This document shows positions 18,181 to 26,175 of a stretch of 64,000 bases of DNA, piece by piece. The stretch comes from Methylobacterium sp. J-078. Its GTDB lineage: Bacteria > Pseudomonadota > Alphaproteobacteria > Rhizobiales > Beijerinckiaceae. Each line of letters starts with the position of its first letter. Position 1 is the first letter of the stretch. Where the stretch lies: positions 1-64,000 of the forward strand of contig NZ_JAKSYI010000141.1 of assembly GCF_022829285.1 (NCBI RefSeq), given 5' to 3'. A model generated the notes under the pieces. It had not been told where the DNA came from. It saw only the letters and a list, made by a program, of their open reading frames with translations, and searched no databases. The position numbers and the translations under genes are program-made.

Positions 18181-20607
18181 ATGACTCAATCGAAATCGCG
18201 CCAGCCCGTCGTTCCGGGCTCGACGGGCTCCTACGCCGTCCTGCCGCTTCGCGACATCGTCGTGTTCCCGCACATCATCGTGCCGCTCTTCGTCGGCCGC
18301 GAGAAGTCGATCCGCGCCCTCGAGGAGGCGGTTCGCACGGACCGGCATATCCTGCTGGCGACGCAGATCAACGCCAGCGAGGACGACCCCTCGACGGACG
18401 CGATCTACAAGATCGGGACGCTCGCCAGCGTACTGCAACTTCTGAAGCTGCCCGACGGCACCGTGAAAGTGCTGGTCGAAGGCGCCGGTCGCGCCAAGAT
18501 TTCCCGCTTCTCGAAGTCCGACACTTATTACGAAGCGGAGGCCGAGACCCTTACTGACGAGCTTGGTGATAGCGTTGAGGCGGAGGCCCTCGCGCGCTCG
18601 GTCATCGCCGAGTTCGAGAATTACGTGAAGCTCAACAAGAAGATCTCGCCCGAGGTCGTCTCTGCGGTGACTCAGATCGACGAGCCCTCGAAGCTCGCCG
18701 ACACGGTCGGCTCGCATTTGGCCGTCAAGATCGCCGACAAGCAGGCCATCCTCGAGATCCCCACGGTGGCCCAGCGTCTCGAGCGCGTGCTGTCGCTGAT
18801 GGAGAGCGAGATCTCCGTGCTCCAGGTGGAGAAGCGCATCCGGACCCGCGTCAAGCGGCAGATGGAGAAGACCCAGCGCGAGTACTACCTCAACGAGCAG
18901 ATGAAGGCGATCCAGAAGGAGTTGGGCGACTCCGAGGACGGCAAGGACGAACTTGCTGAGCTCGAGGAGAAGATCGAGAAGACCAAGTTCACCAAGGAGG
19001 CCCGGGACAAGGCGGTGGCGGAGCTGAAGAAGCTGCGCCAGATGTCGCCGATGTCGGCGGAAGCCACCGTCGTGCGCAACTACCTCGACTGGATGCTCGG
19101 CATCCCGTGGGGCAAGCGCTCGAAGATGAAGAAGGATCTTCTCGGCGCCCAGGTCATGCTCGACGAGGACCATTTCGGCCTCGACAAGGTCAAGGAGCGC
19201 ATCGTCGAGTACCTCGCCGTTCAGCAGCGCGCCAACAAGCTCACGGGCCCTATCCTGTGCCTCGTCGGACCTCCGGGCGTCGGCAAGACCTCGCTCGGCA
19301 AGTCCATCGCCAAGGCGACGGGTCGCGAGTTCGTGCGCATGTCACTCGGCGGCGTGCGTGACGAGGCCGAGATCCGCGGTCACCGGCGGACTTACATCGG
19401 CTCGATGCCCGGCAAGATCGTGCAGTCGATGCGCAAGGCCAAGACTTCGAACCCGCTCATCCTCTTGGACGAGATCGACAAGATGGGCATGGACTTCCGG
19501 GGCGACCCGTCGGCCGCCCTGCTGGAGGTCCTCGACCCTGAGCAGAACGCCACGTTCAACGACCACTACCTGGAGGTGGATTACGACCTCTCGAACGTGA
19601 TGTTCGTGACGACCGCCAACACGTTGAACATTCCTGCGCCTCTGATGGACCGCATGGAGGTGATTCGCATCGCCGGCTACACCGAGGAAGAGAAGCTCGA
19701 GATCGCGCGCAAGCATCTGATCCCGGGTGCCGTGAAGAAGCACGGCCTCGACACCAAGGAATGGCAGATCGACGATGCTGGGCTGCTCATGCTCATCCGC
19801 CGCTACACGCGGGAGGCGGGGGTGCGCAATCTGGAGCGCGAGATCTCCAACCTGATCCGCAAGGCGGTGAAGGAAATCCTCATCACCAAGGTGAAGGCGG
19901 TGGCCGTCACCGAGGAGAACCTTCCGGTGTTCCTCGGTGCTCCGAAGTTCCGCTACGGCGAGATCGACGAGGAGGATCAGGTCGGCGTGGTCACGGGTCT
20001 GGCCTGGACCGAGGTGGGTGGCGAGTTGCTGACCATCGAGGGCGTCATGATGCCCGGCAAGGGCAAGATGACGGTCACGGGCAACCTGCGTGACGTGATG
20101 AAGGAGTCGATCTCCGCTGCGGCGAGCTATGTCCGCTCGCGGGCCGTTGATTTCGGAATCGAGCCGCCGCTCTTCGAGCGTCGGGACATCCACGTCCACG
20201 TTCCAGAGGGGGCGACTCCGAAGGACGGTCCCTCCGCCGGCATCGGCATGGCGACCGCGATCATCTCGACGCTGACGGGCATCCCGGTGCGCCGCGACGT
20301 GGCGATGACGGGCGAGGTCACACTCCGGGGTCGCGTGCTCCCGATCGGCGGCTTGAAGGAGAAGCTGCTCGCGGCACTGCGCGGCGGCATCAAGACGGTG
20401 CTCATCCCCGAGGAGAACGCCAAGGACATCGCCGAGGTGCCCGACAGCGTAAAGAACGGGATGGAGATCATCCCCGTCTCGCGGATGGACCAGGTGCTCC
20501 AGCACGCCCTCGTCCGTGTCCCCGAGGCGATCGAGTGGGAGGAGCCTGCCCCGAAGGTTCGCCCGGTTATCGCCGACGAGGATTCCGCGACGGTCATCGC
20601 CCACTGA
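18181..20607 (+). CDS. lon: ATP-dependent protease La
   Basis: An 808-residue Lon protease: N-terminal substrate-binding LON domain (VLPLRDIVVFPHIIVPLFVGR), coiled-coil helix bundle, AAA+ module with Walker A GPPGVGKTSLG and Walker B LILLDEIDKMG, and a C-terminal Ser-Lys protease domain with the catalytic Ser in PKDGPSAG. It degrades damaged and regulatory proteins. ATG 18181 with AGGAAG upstream gives MTQSKSRQ; an ATG at 18166 is a close alternative. A strong terminator follows 27 bp after the stop. Confidence 0.98.
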   Translation: MTQSKSRQPVVPGSTGSYAVLPLRDIVVFPHIIVPLFVGREKSIRALEEAVRTDRHILLATQINASEDDPSTDAIYKIGTLASVLQLLKLPDGTVKVLVEGAGRAKISRFSKSDTYYEAEAETLTDELGDSVEAEALARSVIAEFENYVKLNKKISPEVVSAVTQIDEPSKLADTVGSHLAVKIADKQAILEIPTVAQRLERVLSLMESEISVLQVEKRIRTRVKRQMEKTQREYYLNEQMKAIQKELGDSEDGKDELAELEEKIEKTKFTKEARDKAVAELKKLRQMSPMSAEATVVRNYLDWMLGIPWGKRSKMKKDLLGAQVMLDEDHFGLDKVKERIVEYLAVQQRANKLTGPILCLVGPPGVGKTSLGKSIAKATGREFVRMSLGGVRDEAEIRGHRRTYIGSMPGKIVQSMRKAKTSNPLILLDEIDKMGMDFRGDPSAALLEVLDPEQNATFNDHYLEVDYDLSNVMFVTTANTLNIPAPLMDRMEVIRIAGYTEEEKLEIARKHLIPGAVKKHGLDTKEWQIDDAGLLMLIRRYTREAGVRNLEREISNLIRKAVKEILITKVKAVAVTEENLPVFLGAPKFRYGEIDEEDQVGVVTGLAWTEVGGELLTIEGVMMPGKGKMTVTGNLRDVMKESISAAASYVRSRAVDFGIEPPLFERRDIHVHVPEGATPKDGPSAGIGMATAIISTLTGIPVRRDVAMTGEVTLRGRVLPIGGLKEKLLAALRGGIKTVLIPEENAKDIAEVPDSVKNGMEIIPVSRMDQVLQHALVRVPEAIEWEEPAPKVRPVIADEDSATVIAH

Positions 20608-20634
20608 GGGGCGACGCAAACCTGACATGAGACG

Positions 20635-20664
20635 AGGCCCCGGCGCATATGCCGGGGCCTTTTT
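20635..20664 (+). terminator. Intrinsic terminator after lon
   Basis: AGGCCCCGGC/GCCGGGGCCT is a perfect 10-bp stem with loop GCATAT and a T5 tract. Confidence 0.92.
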
Positions 20665-20763
20665 CATGTCCGAACCCGAACGGCTGCCCGGGGGAGGGGG
20701 TTGCGCGCCCTCCCGCCCTTCCGTTACGAAGCATCACGTCCTGCGATCGAAGCGAGGCGCGAC

Positions 20764-20839
20764 GGGCGGTTAGCTCAGTTGGTAGAGCGTCTCCTTTACA
20801 CGGAGAGGGTCGGGGGTTCGAGTCCCTCACCGCCCACCA
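20764..20839 (+). tRNA. tRNA-Val (TAC)
   Basis: A 76-nt cloverleaf with CCA encoded. The anticodon loop TTTACAC gives TAC. Acceptor GGGCGGT pairs with ACCGCCC. The AT-richer patch carrying the FkbM gene begins right after it, a typical integration position, but I found no copy of the tRNA 3' end downstream. Confidence 0.96.
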
Positions 20840-21261
20840 TGTCTAGGAAAAATGCCGGTTCTGCAGACTGCCAATTCTGATTCGCAAGCTCATAGTAGGC
20901 GCCGTGCCCCGTTGGTTATTTCTGGTCGTTTCGGCGTTCCTTGCTTTAGCCGTCGCCGGCAGCACCCTGATCTTTCTGCGTTCGCCGAGTCAGGTCGTGC
21001 AGTGGTCGAACTGAAGTCTTGGATGCGCGTAAGGTCGCTTACGCGCATCAGGTAGCAAACCTCCAAAACCCGGAACGACACTTCCTCCACCATAGCTTGG
21101 AATTCCGTCTCCGAGGACGGATGCTGTGGATCTGACCGTTCGGATGTTCAGACCAGATGGTACCGATCATCGGACTTGGGCAGTGCGTCCGCTCAAACAG
21201 ATAACGATATACAGCGAATGTCTTCGCAAGCCTCAGTCAGAATTCACCGGAGATCTCGGTT
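20840..21261. other. AT-richer gene-poor spacer with perfect inverted repeat
   Basis: No convincing gene is seen on either strand. Base composition is visibly lower in GC than the lon side. Positions 21022-21033 and 21038-21049 are perfectly complementary 12-mers around GTCG. A Shine-Dalgarno-like GGAG lies just before the FkbM start. Confidence 0.6.
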
Positions 21262-22068
21262 ATGGGTGCCCTGAAATACGTGATCCGGTTGATGTCCCAA
21301 AACCTTGGTCCGGTTTCGTCGGTCTTGTATCAGGCAGCAAATCTATACGCCAAGAGCTACATGAACGTGAATCATGATATGAGGACGAACGGCGAACTCT
21401 ATCTTCTCGACAAATTGGCACGCTTCGACATAAAGACGGTGTTCGATGTCGGTGCCAATAAGGGCGAGTATACCAATGCCTGCCTGAATAAATTTCAGGA
21501 GGCACGAGTTCATGCCTTCGAAATCGTCCCTGAGACGCATGCCAAGTTCATGAGCAACGTGAGGTCTGATAGGGTCGTCATCAATGCTTTTGGTCTCGCC
21601 GATCGAGCGGGTAATATTGAGATAAACTACAATTCGAAGAAGGATGGTTTGTCTTCCCTCATAGAGGGTACTGACATTAACAAGGGGCATTGGACCACTC
21701 GTCGCGTGGAAATCCGGCGTGGCGATGAGTATTGCCGAGCGAGCGGAATCACCGCGATTGATTTTCTCAAGATGGATGTCGAGGGTGCTGAAGATCTAGT
21801 TCTACTTGGCTTTTCAGATGTGTTGAGTGGGAATAATATTTCGATTATTCAGTTTGAGTTTGGGATGATCAATATATACAGTAAGTTTTTACTGGTTGAT
21901 TTCTGGAAATTTTTGGAGGGACACGGTTTCCGTCTTGGGCCGATTATGCCAAAGGGCGTCGACTTCATGGGGTACAACCCGAGAAACGAAAACTTCCAGG
22001 GGCCTCCAAATTATGTGGCGGTCCATTCATCGAGGCCAGAGCTGATCGATGCCGTCAGATTGAAGTGA
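21262..22068 (+). CDS. FkbM family SAM-dependent methyltransferase
   Basis: The product is 268 residues. The methyltransferase fold is marked by VFDVGANKGEYTNACL (SAM-binding glycine loop), HAFEIVPE and the FkbM-typical FLKMDVEGAEDLVLLG followed by IIQFEFG. FkbM enzymes O-methylate sugars or polyketides and are common in surface-polysaccharide and glycan islands. Codon use is strikingly AT-richer (ATA, TTT, AAT, GTT) than the neighbours, and the gene sits alone after tRNA-Val, both signs of horizontal transfer. No glycosyltransferase partners are visible, so its acceptor is unknown. Confidence 0.88.
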   Translation: MGALKYVIRLMSQNLGPVSSVLYQAANLYAKSYMNVNHDMRTNGELYLLDKLARFDIKTVFDVGANKGEYTNACLNKFQEARVHAFEIVPETHAKFMSNVRSDRVVINAFGLADRAGNIEINYNSKKDGLSSLIEGTDINKGHWTTRRVEIRRGDEYCRASGITAIDFLKMDVEGAEDLVLLGFSDVLSGNNISIIQFEFGMINIYSKFLLVDFWKFLEGHGFRLGPIMPKGVDFMGYNPRNENFQGPPNYVAVHSSRPELIDAVRLK

Positions 22069-22790
22069 ATGGCGTCAGGTTTTGGTGTGTGAACGCTGTC
22101 GGGCCGAATGGAACACGGGGGCGGGCTTGTTCTCATCCGTTCGTGGTCCGACTGTCTCAAGCGTCGAAAGGTCCGCCGCAGCCGGAAGTCGGATAGGCGA
22201 AGGAAGGCTGAGGGCAAGCATTCTGTGCAAGCCGCAAGAGCTTCCGCTGGTACTCCGCATGCGGCGGTACGCTTATGACCGCGACGCGCTTCCTCCCGCC
22301 GTCGCGTTTGAGAAGGCTGCATCGGTACTGGTCGCGCCGGGCAATCTCACACGGGTCGGACGCCTACCGTTGGTGTTCCGCACACAGGTCAAGGATGCGG
22401 CCGCCTTGGTCCTTGTGCCGCGAGCTGACTTTGGCCTCGGTGCTCATCGGACTGGGATCGGATTGTCCGTAGCAGGTCGCAAGGCGAAAGCATCGAGGTT
22501 TGTATTTTCTGCTGTGATTCATAGGGAAAGGCGAGGGAGGATTTTCGATGTTTCCGAACAGCTGTATAATATAGGCCCACCCCTCGATCTCCGTCGACGG
22601 GTCTAGATTTCTGTTATTCTCTTCGGATCGCCAGAAATCTGATCAGGCTTACTTTCTCTTGTGCCGTCTCAGGTTGGCAGGGTGGTCGATAACTTTCGGC
22701 CTCCTCGGTTGAGGTGCGGGATCGATCGGTGACCGAATTGATTGCCTGTGTCTCCGACGCGGCTCAAAGCGGACGTGTCGGTGATCCCAG
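22069..22790. other. Gene-poor, mixed-composition spacer
   Basis: No gene is supported. An open frame at 22082-22606 (+) has no Shine-Dalgarno and no recognisable domain, and overlapping frames exist on the other strand. Composition returns toward high GC at 22650. This may be the decayed right edge of the acquired patch. Confidence 0.5.
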
Positions 22791-23000
22791 GAAAAACCCG
22801 CCACGGCTTTCGCCGGGCGGGTGAGGCAGATCCTGATCCCTCGGGGGATATGGAACCTGTAGCGGGTGCCAACCTGCCTGCAACCCGCATTTGGGGGATC
22901 GCGCCGACGAAGCGCGCTCCCCGATCCGGGCGCCCGAGCATGTCCTGGGCGCTCTTGCCACGCGGGTAAGAGCGCCCGACGCCACCCGGCTCCGCGCCCG
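22791..23000 (-). ncRNA. Candidate structured small RNA (6S-like possibility)
   Basis: Read on the minus strand, about 200 nt contain a series of stems: GGGCGCTCTT/AAGAGCGCCC (22947-22977, perfect 10 bp), a stem closed by GGGGA/TCCCC with an inner GCGC/GCGC (22894-22922), ACCCGC/GCGGGT pairing (22862-22888), and finally an intrinsic terminator (22792-22822). No minus-strand protein gene precedes the terminator. On the minus strand, 22934-22942 reads CATGCTCGG, which I recall also from E. coli 6S RNA. The 6S assignment is a hypothesis only. The 5' end is not defined by the sequence. Confidence 0.45.
22792..22822 (-). terminator. Intrinsic terminator on minus strand
   Basis: On the minus strand ACCCGCC-CGGC-GAAA-GCCG-T-GGCGGGT forms an 11-bp stem with one bulge and a GAAA tetraloop, followed by a T run. 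It points leftward, away from aroC, and ends the candidate small RNA. Confidence 0.8.
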
Positions 23001-23044
23001 CCACCCTGGCCCTTGGAGCAAACCCGCGCTAGAGCGGGGTCGTC

Positions 23045-24148
23045 ATGTCGCATAATACGTTCGGACACCTGTTTCGCGTCACCACCTTCGGCGAAAGCCA
23101 CGGGGTCGCCCTCGGCTGCGTGGTCGATGGCTGCCCGCCTGGGCTGGCCCTCTCGGCGCAGGACATCCAGGCGGAGCTCGACCGGCGCAAGCCTGGCCAG
23201 TCGCGCTTCACCACCCAGCGGCGTGAGGCCGACCAGGTCCGCATTCTCTCCGGGGTCTTTGCCGACGACCGCACCGGCGGCGTCCAGCTGACCACCGGCA
23301 CGCCGATCGCCTTGGAGATCGAGAACACCGACCAGCGCTCGAAGGACTATTCCGAAATCCGCGACAGCTACCGGCCGGGCCACGCCGACTACGCCTACGA
23401 TGCCAAGTACGGCATCCGCGACTATCGCGGCGGCGGCCGCTCTTCGGCCCGCGAGACCGCCGCCCGCGTCGCCGCCGGCGCGGTCGCGCGCAAGGTTCTG
23501 CCGGCCGGCCTGACCATCCGCGCCGCCCTGGTGCAGATGGGCCCGCACGCCATCGACCGGTCGCGCTGGGACTGGGAGGCGGTGAGCGCCAACCCGTTCT
23601 TCTGCCCGGACCCCGAGACGGCGCGCTTCTTCGAGGATTACCTCGACGGCATCCGCAAGGACGGCTCTTCGGTGGGGGCGGTGATCGAGGTCGTGGCCGA
23701 GGGCGTGCCCCCCGGGCTCGGCGCGCCGATCTATGGCAAGCTCGACGCGGACCTCGCCGCCGCGATGATGTCGATCAACGCCGTGAAGGGCGTCGAGATC
23801 GGCGACGGTTTCGCGTCGGCCGCACTGCGGGGTGAGGAGAACGCCGACGAGATGCGCTCGGGCAATGCCGGCGCCCCGACCTTCCTGGCCAACCACGCGG
23901 GCGGCGTGCTCGGCGGCATCTCCACCGGCCAGCCGGTCATCTGTCGCTTTGCCGTGAAGCCGACCTCGTCGATCCTCACCCCGCGCATGAGCGTGACGCG
24001 GGACAACCGCGACGTGGACCTCGTCACCAAGGGCCGCCACGACCCCTGCGTCGGCATCCGCGCCGTGCCGGTGGCCGAGGCCATGATGGCGTGCGTCCTC
24101 GCCGATCACTATCTGCGCCATCGGGGGCAGGTCGGCGCGCGGGTCTGA
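23045..24148 (+). CDS. aroC: Chorismate synthase
   Basis: A 367-residue enzyme that converts 5-enolpyruvylshikimate-3-phosphate to chorismate with reduced FMN. The family signatures are FGESHGVALGCVVDGCPPG near the N-terminus, RDYRGGGRSSARETAARV in the middle, and GRHDPCVGIRAVPVAEAM near the end. Length is normal. RibB, needed for flavin synthesis, lies 39 bp downstream on the same strand, so an aroC-ribB operon is likely. Confidence 0.97.
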   Translation: MSHNTFGHLFRVTTFGESHGVALGCVVDGCPPGLALSAQDIQAELDRRKPGQSRFTTQRREADQVRILSGVFADDRTGGVQLTTGTPIALEIENTDQRSKDYSEIRDSYRPGHADYAYDAKYGIRDYRGGGRSSARETAARVAAGAVARKVLPAGLTIRAALVQMGPHAIDRSRWDWEAVSANPFFCPDPETARFFEDYLDGIRKDGSSVGAVIEVVAEGVPPGLGAPIYGKLDADLAAAMMSINAVKGVEIGDGFASAALRGEENADEMRSGNAGAPTFLANHAGGVLGGISTGQPVICRFAVKPTSSILTPRMSVTRDNRDVDLVTKGRHDPCVGIRAVPVAEAMMACVLADHYLRHRGQVGARV

Positions 24149-24187
24149 GCCCGCCTGCGCCCGCCGCCGTCCGATCCGCGAAACGCC

Positions 24188-25276
24188 ATGAGACAGCCCG
24201 TGCCCCACACCCACGTCACGCAAGCCATCGAGGCCTATGCACGCGGCGAGATCGTCGTCGTCACCGATGACGACGATCGCGAGAACGAGGGCGACCTTGT
24301 CGTCGCGGCCTCGCTCTGCACGCCGGAGAAGATGGCCTTCATCATCCGCAACACTTGCGGCATCGTCTGCGCGCCCCTGACCCGCGCCGAGGCGCGGCGC
24401 CTGCGCCTCGACCCGATGGTGGCCTCGAACGACGCGCCGCTCGGCACCGCCTTCACGGTGACGGTGGACGTCAAGCACGGGCTCACCACCGGCATCTCGG
24501 CCGAGCAGCGCTGCAACACGGTGCGGGCGCTCGCCAACGGCAATATGGGCGAGGACGATTTCGTGCGCCCGGGCCACGTCTTCCCGCTCATTGCCAAGGA
24601 CGGCGGGGTCCTCATGCGCTCCGGTCACACCGAGGCGGCGGTGGATCTCTGCAAGCTCGCGGGGCTCCCGCCAGTGGGCGTGATCTGCGAACTCGCCAAC
24701 GACGACGGCACGGTGATGAAGGGCCCGCAGATCACGGCCTTTTCGGAGTTGCACAACCTCAAGCGCGTCTCTGTGGCTGACCTTATCGCCTACCGGCAGG
24801 CGCGAGAGACCCTCGTCGAGCGGGTCGGCAGCTTCCCGGTCAAGACCGAGTTCGGCGAGATGACGGGCTACGCCTACACCACACCGTTCGAGACCGTGCA
24901 GCAATTCGCCTTCGTCCACGGCCGCATCGGCGACGGCAAGGACGTGCTGGTGCGCCTGCACCGCTCGAACGTGGTGGCCGACGTCATTGAGGGTGGACGC
25001 CAGATCGAGGCAGTGATGCGCCGGTTCGCAACCGAGGGCCGCGGCGTCCTCGTCTACCTGCGCGACGGCACGGCCGGCGTCCCCTTGAAGACCTTTGCTG
25101 AGGAGGGCTCGGAAGCCCAGCGGGTCGCGCAGTGGCGCGAGGTCGGCCTCGGAGCTCAGATTCTGCGCGACCTCGGCGTCTCCTCGATCCGCAACCTCGC
25201 GACCTCGTCGCGCGCCTATGTCGGCCTGTCGGGTTTCGGTATCGAGTTCCTCGGCGACGAGCGCCTCGAGGGCTGA
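24188..25276 (+). CDS. ribB: 3,4-dihydroxy-2-butanone-4-phosphate synthase with degenerate GTP cyclohydrolase II domain (RibBX type)
   Basis: A 362-residue two-domain protein. Residues ~1-205 form the RibB domain with DDDDRENEGDLVVAA (metal/acid motif), the HGLTTGISAEQR element and the HTEAAVDLCKLAG motif, all intact. Residues ~215-362 align with RibA, but the zinc-binding triad (three Cys in the canonical GDxFGSxRCDCG region) is absent; the equivalent part reads NVVADVIEGGRQIEAVM. The C-domain cannot be a GTP cyclohydrolase II. RibBX fusions of this kind are known in proteobacteria. A separate ribA must exist elsewhere. Its stop is 2 bp from the convergent crtC stop. Confidence 0.93.
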   Translation: MRQPVPHTHVTQAIEAYARGEIVVVTDDDDRENEGDLVVAASLCTPEKMAFIIRNTCGIVCAPLTRAEARRLRLDPMVASNDAPLGTAFTVTVDVKHGLTTGISAEQRCNTVRALANGNMGEDDFVRPGHVFPLIAKDGGVLMRSGHTEAAVDLCKLAGLPPVGVICELANDDGTVMKGPQITAFSELHNLKRVSVADLIAYRQARETLVERVGSFPVKTEFGEMTGYAYTTPFETVQQFAFVHGRIGDGKDVLVRLHRSNVVADVIEGGRQIEAVMRRFATEGRGVLVYLRDGTAGVPLKTFAEEGSEAQRVAQWREVGLGAQILRDLGVSSIRNLATSSRAYVGLSGFGIEFLGDERLEG

Positions 25277-25278
25277 CA

Positions 25279-26175
25279 TCAGGTCCGCCGCGGCATCCGG
25301 AAGGGCAGCATCAGCCGCACCAGCGGGTTGCTGAATCGGGTCAGCGAGAGGCTCTCGTGCACCGGCCGCACCGATTCCCCGCGCAGGGTCGCGGCGAGGT
25401 GCGAGCGCGCGTAGAATGGGGTGTCCTCGAAGGTCCGCAGCACTTCGGCCCGGCCGTCGTCGCTGCGGGTATGGCGGGGCATCCGCCACAGGCGGGTCCG
25501 GGACAGGTCGGCGCGGCGCGGCGGCGCGATCTCGCGAGGCGTCCCGTCGGGAGCGAAGCAGAGGGTGAGGTCCTGGTCGGTCCCGTCTCGGCGGTGCACG
25601 TCGTAGAGGATCGCCGCCCCGTCCCGCAGGTCCGCCCGGCACCACGTCCAGTCCGTGAAGGCGGCCTCCAGGGCGGTGTCGCCGTGGTTGGTGTCGAAGT
25701 AGGCCGTTCCCCGCCAGGACAGGTCAGGCTCTCTCAATTTCACCTCCACCGGCGAGTTCGGCGCCATGGGCCACCATCGGTGCCGGCCGGCCCCGTCGAG
25801 GTGGTGCGGCCCCGGCGTGAAGCCGGCGGGCCGGATGCGCACGGTGCCGCGCACCCGAGTGGGGATGGGGGCCGTGACCTCGTCGAGGCGAATCGTCAGG
25901 GTGGTGCCATCCCACTCGAGGCCGCTCTGGCCGATCCGGATATGGTCCGCGTCCCGCTCCAAGGCGGTGCGTCCGCGCTCGGTCATGCAGAAGCGGTTGG
26001 CCCGTTCGCCGTACAGCACCACGTTGATGGCGCAATGGTTGAACGGATCGCGCGTCGGGTCCCAGGCATAGTAGGGAGAGAACACGCTGCCGATGAAGGC
26101 GATGATGGTGAGCCCCTGGCGTCCGTCCGCGCTCAGGGCGTCGACGTACCACCAGACGTAGCCGTCGCGATCCAC
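25279..26175 (-). CDS. crtC: Carotenoid 1,2-hydratase (hydroxyneurosporene synthase)
   Basis: About 298 residues. Motifs typical of CrtC are GYVWWYVDALSADG at the start, FIGSVFSPYYAW, HCAINVVLYG and GTAYFDTNHGDTALE, followed by FTDWTWCRA. The enzyme adds water across the C1-C2 double bond of neurosporene or lycopene in the spheroidene/spirilloxanthin route. The start is not well defined. GTG 26175 is the nearest in-frame initiation codon before the conserved domain and gives normal family length; the next ATG is at 26490, deep inside crtD. On this model it overlaps the crtD end by 43 bp, suggesting translational coupling. Confidence 0.85.
   Translation of the reverse strand: MDRDGYVWWYVDALSADGRQGLTIIAFIGSVFSPYYAWDPTRDPFNHCAINVVLYGERANRFCMTERGRTALERDADHIRIGQSGLEWDGTTLTIRLDEVTAPIPTRVRGTVRIRPAGFTPGPHHLDGAGRHRWWPMAPNSPVEVKLREPDLSWRGTAYFDTNHGDTALEAAFTDWTWCRADLRDGAAILYDVHRRDGTDQDLTLCFAPDGTPREIAPPRRADLSRTRLWRMPRHTRSDDGRAEVLRTFEDTPFYARSHLAATLRGESVRPVHESLSLTRFSNPLVRLMLPFRMPRRT

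Noticed and set aside
22082..22606. Possible + strand gene of 174 codons after the FkbM gene
   Set aside because: No Shine-Dalgarno, no recognisable domain, and competing minus-strand frames; not strong enough to call.
20764..22700. Integrative element with att sites at tRNA-Val
   Set aside because: I found no duplicated tRNA 3' end and no integrase gene downstream, so only a compositional patch is reported.
22669..23004. Minus-strand open frame over the candidate small RNA
   Set aside because: It spans the stems and the terminator hairpin, has no convincing ribosome-binding site and no known family; the RNA-structure reading fits better.
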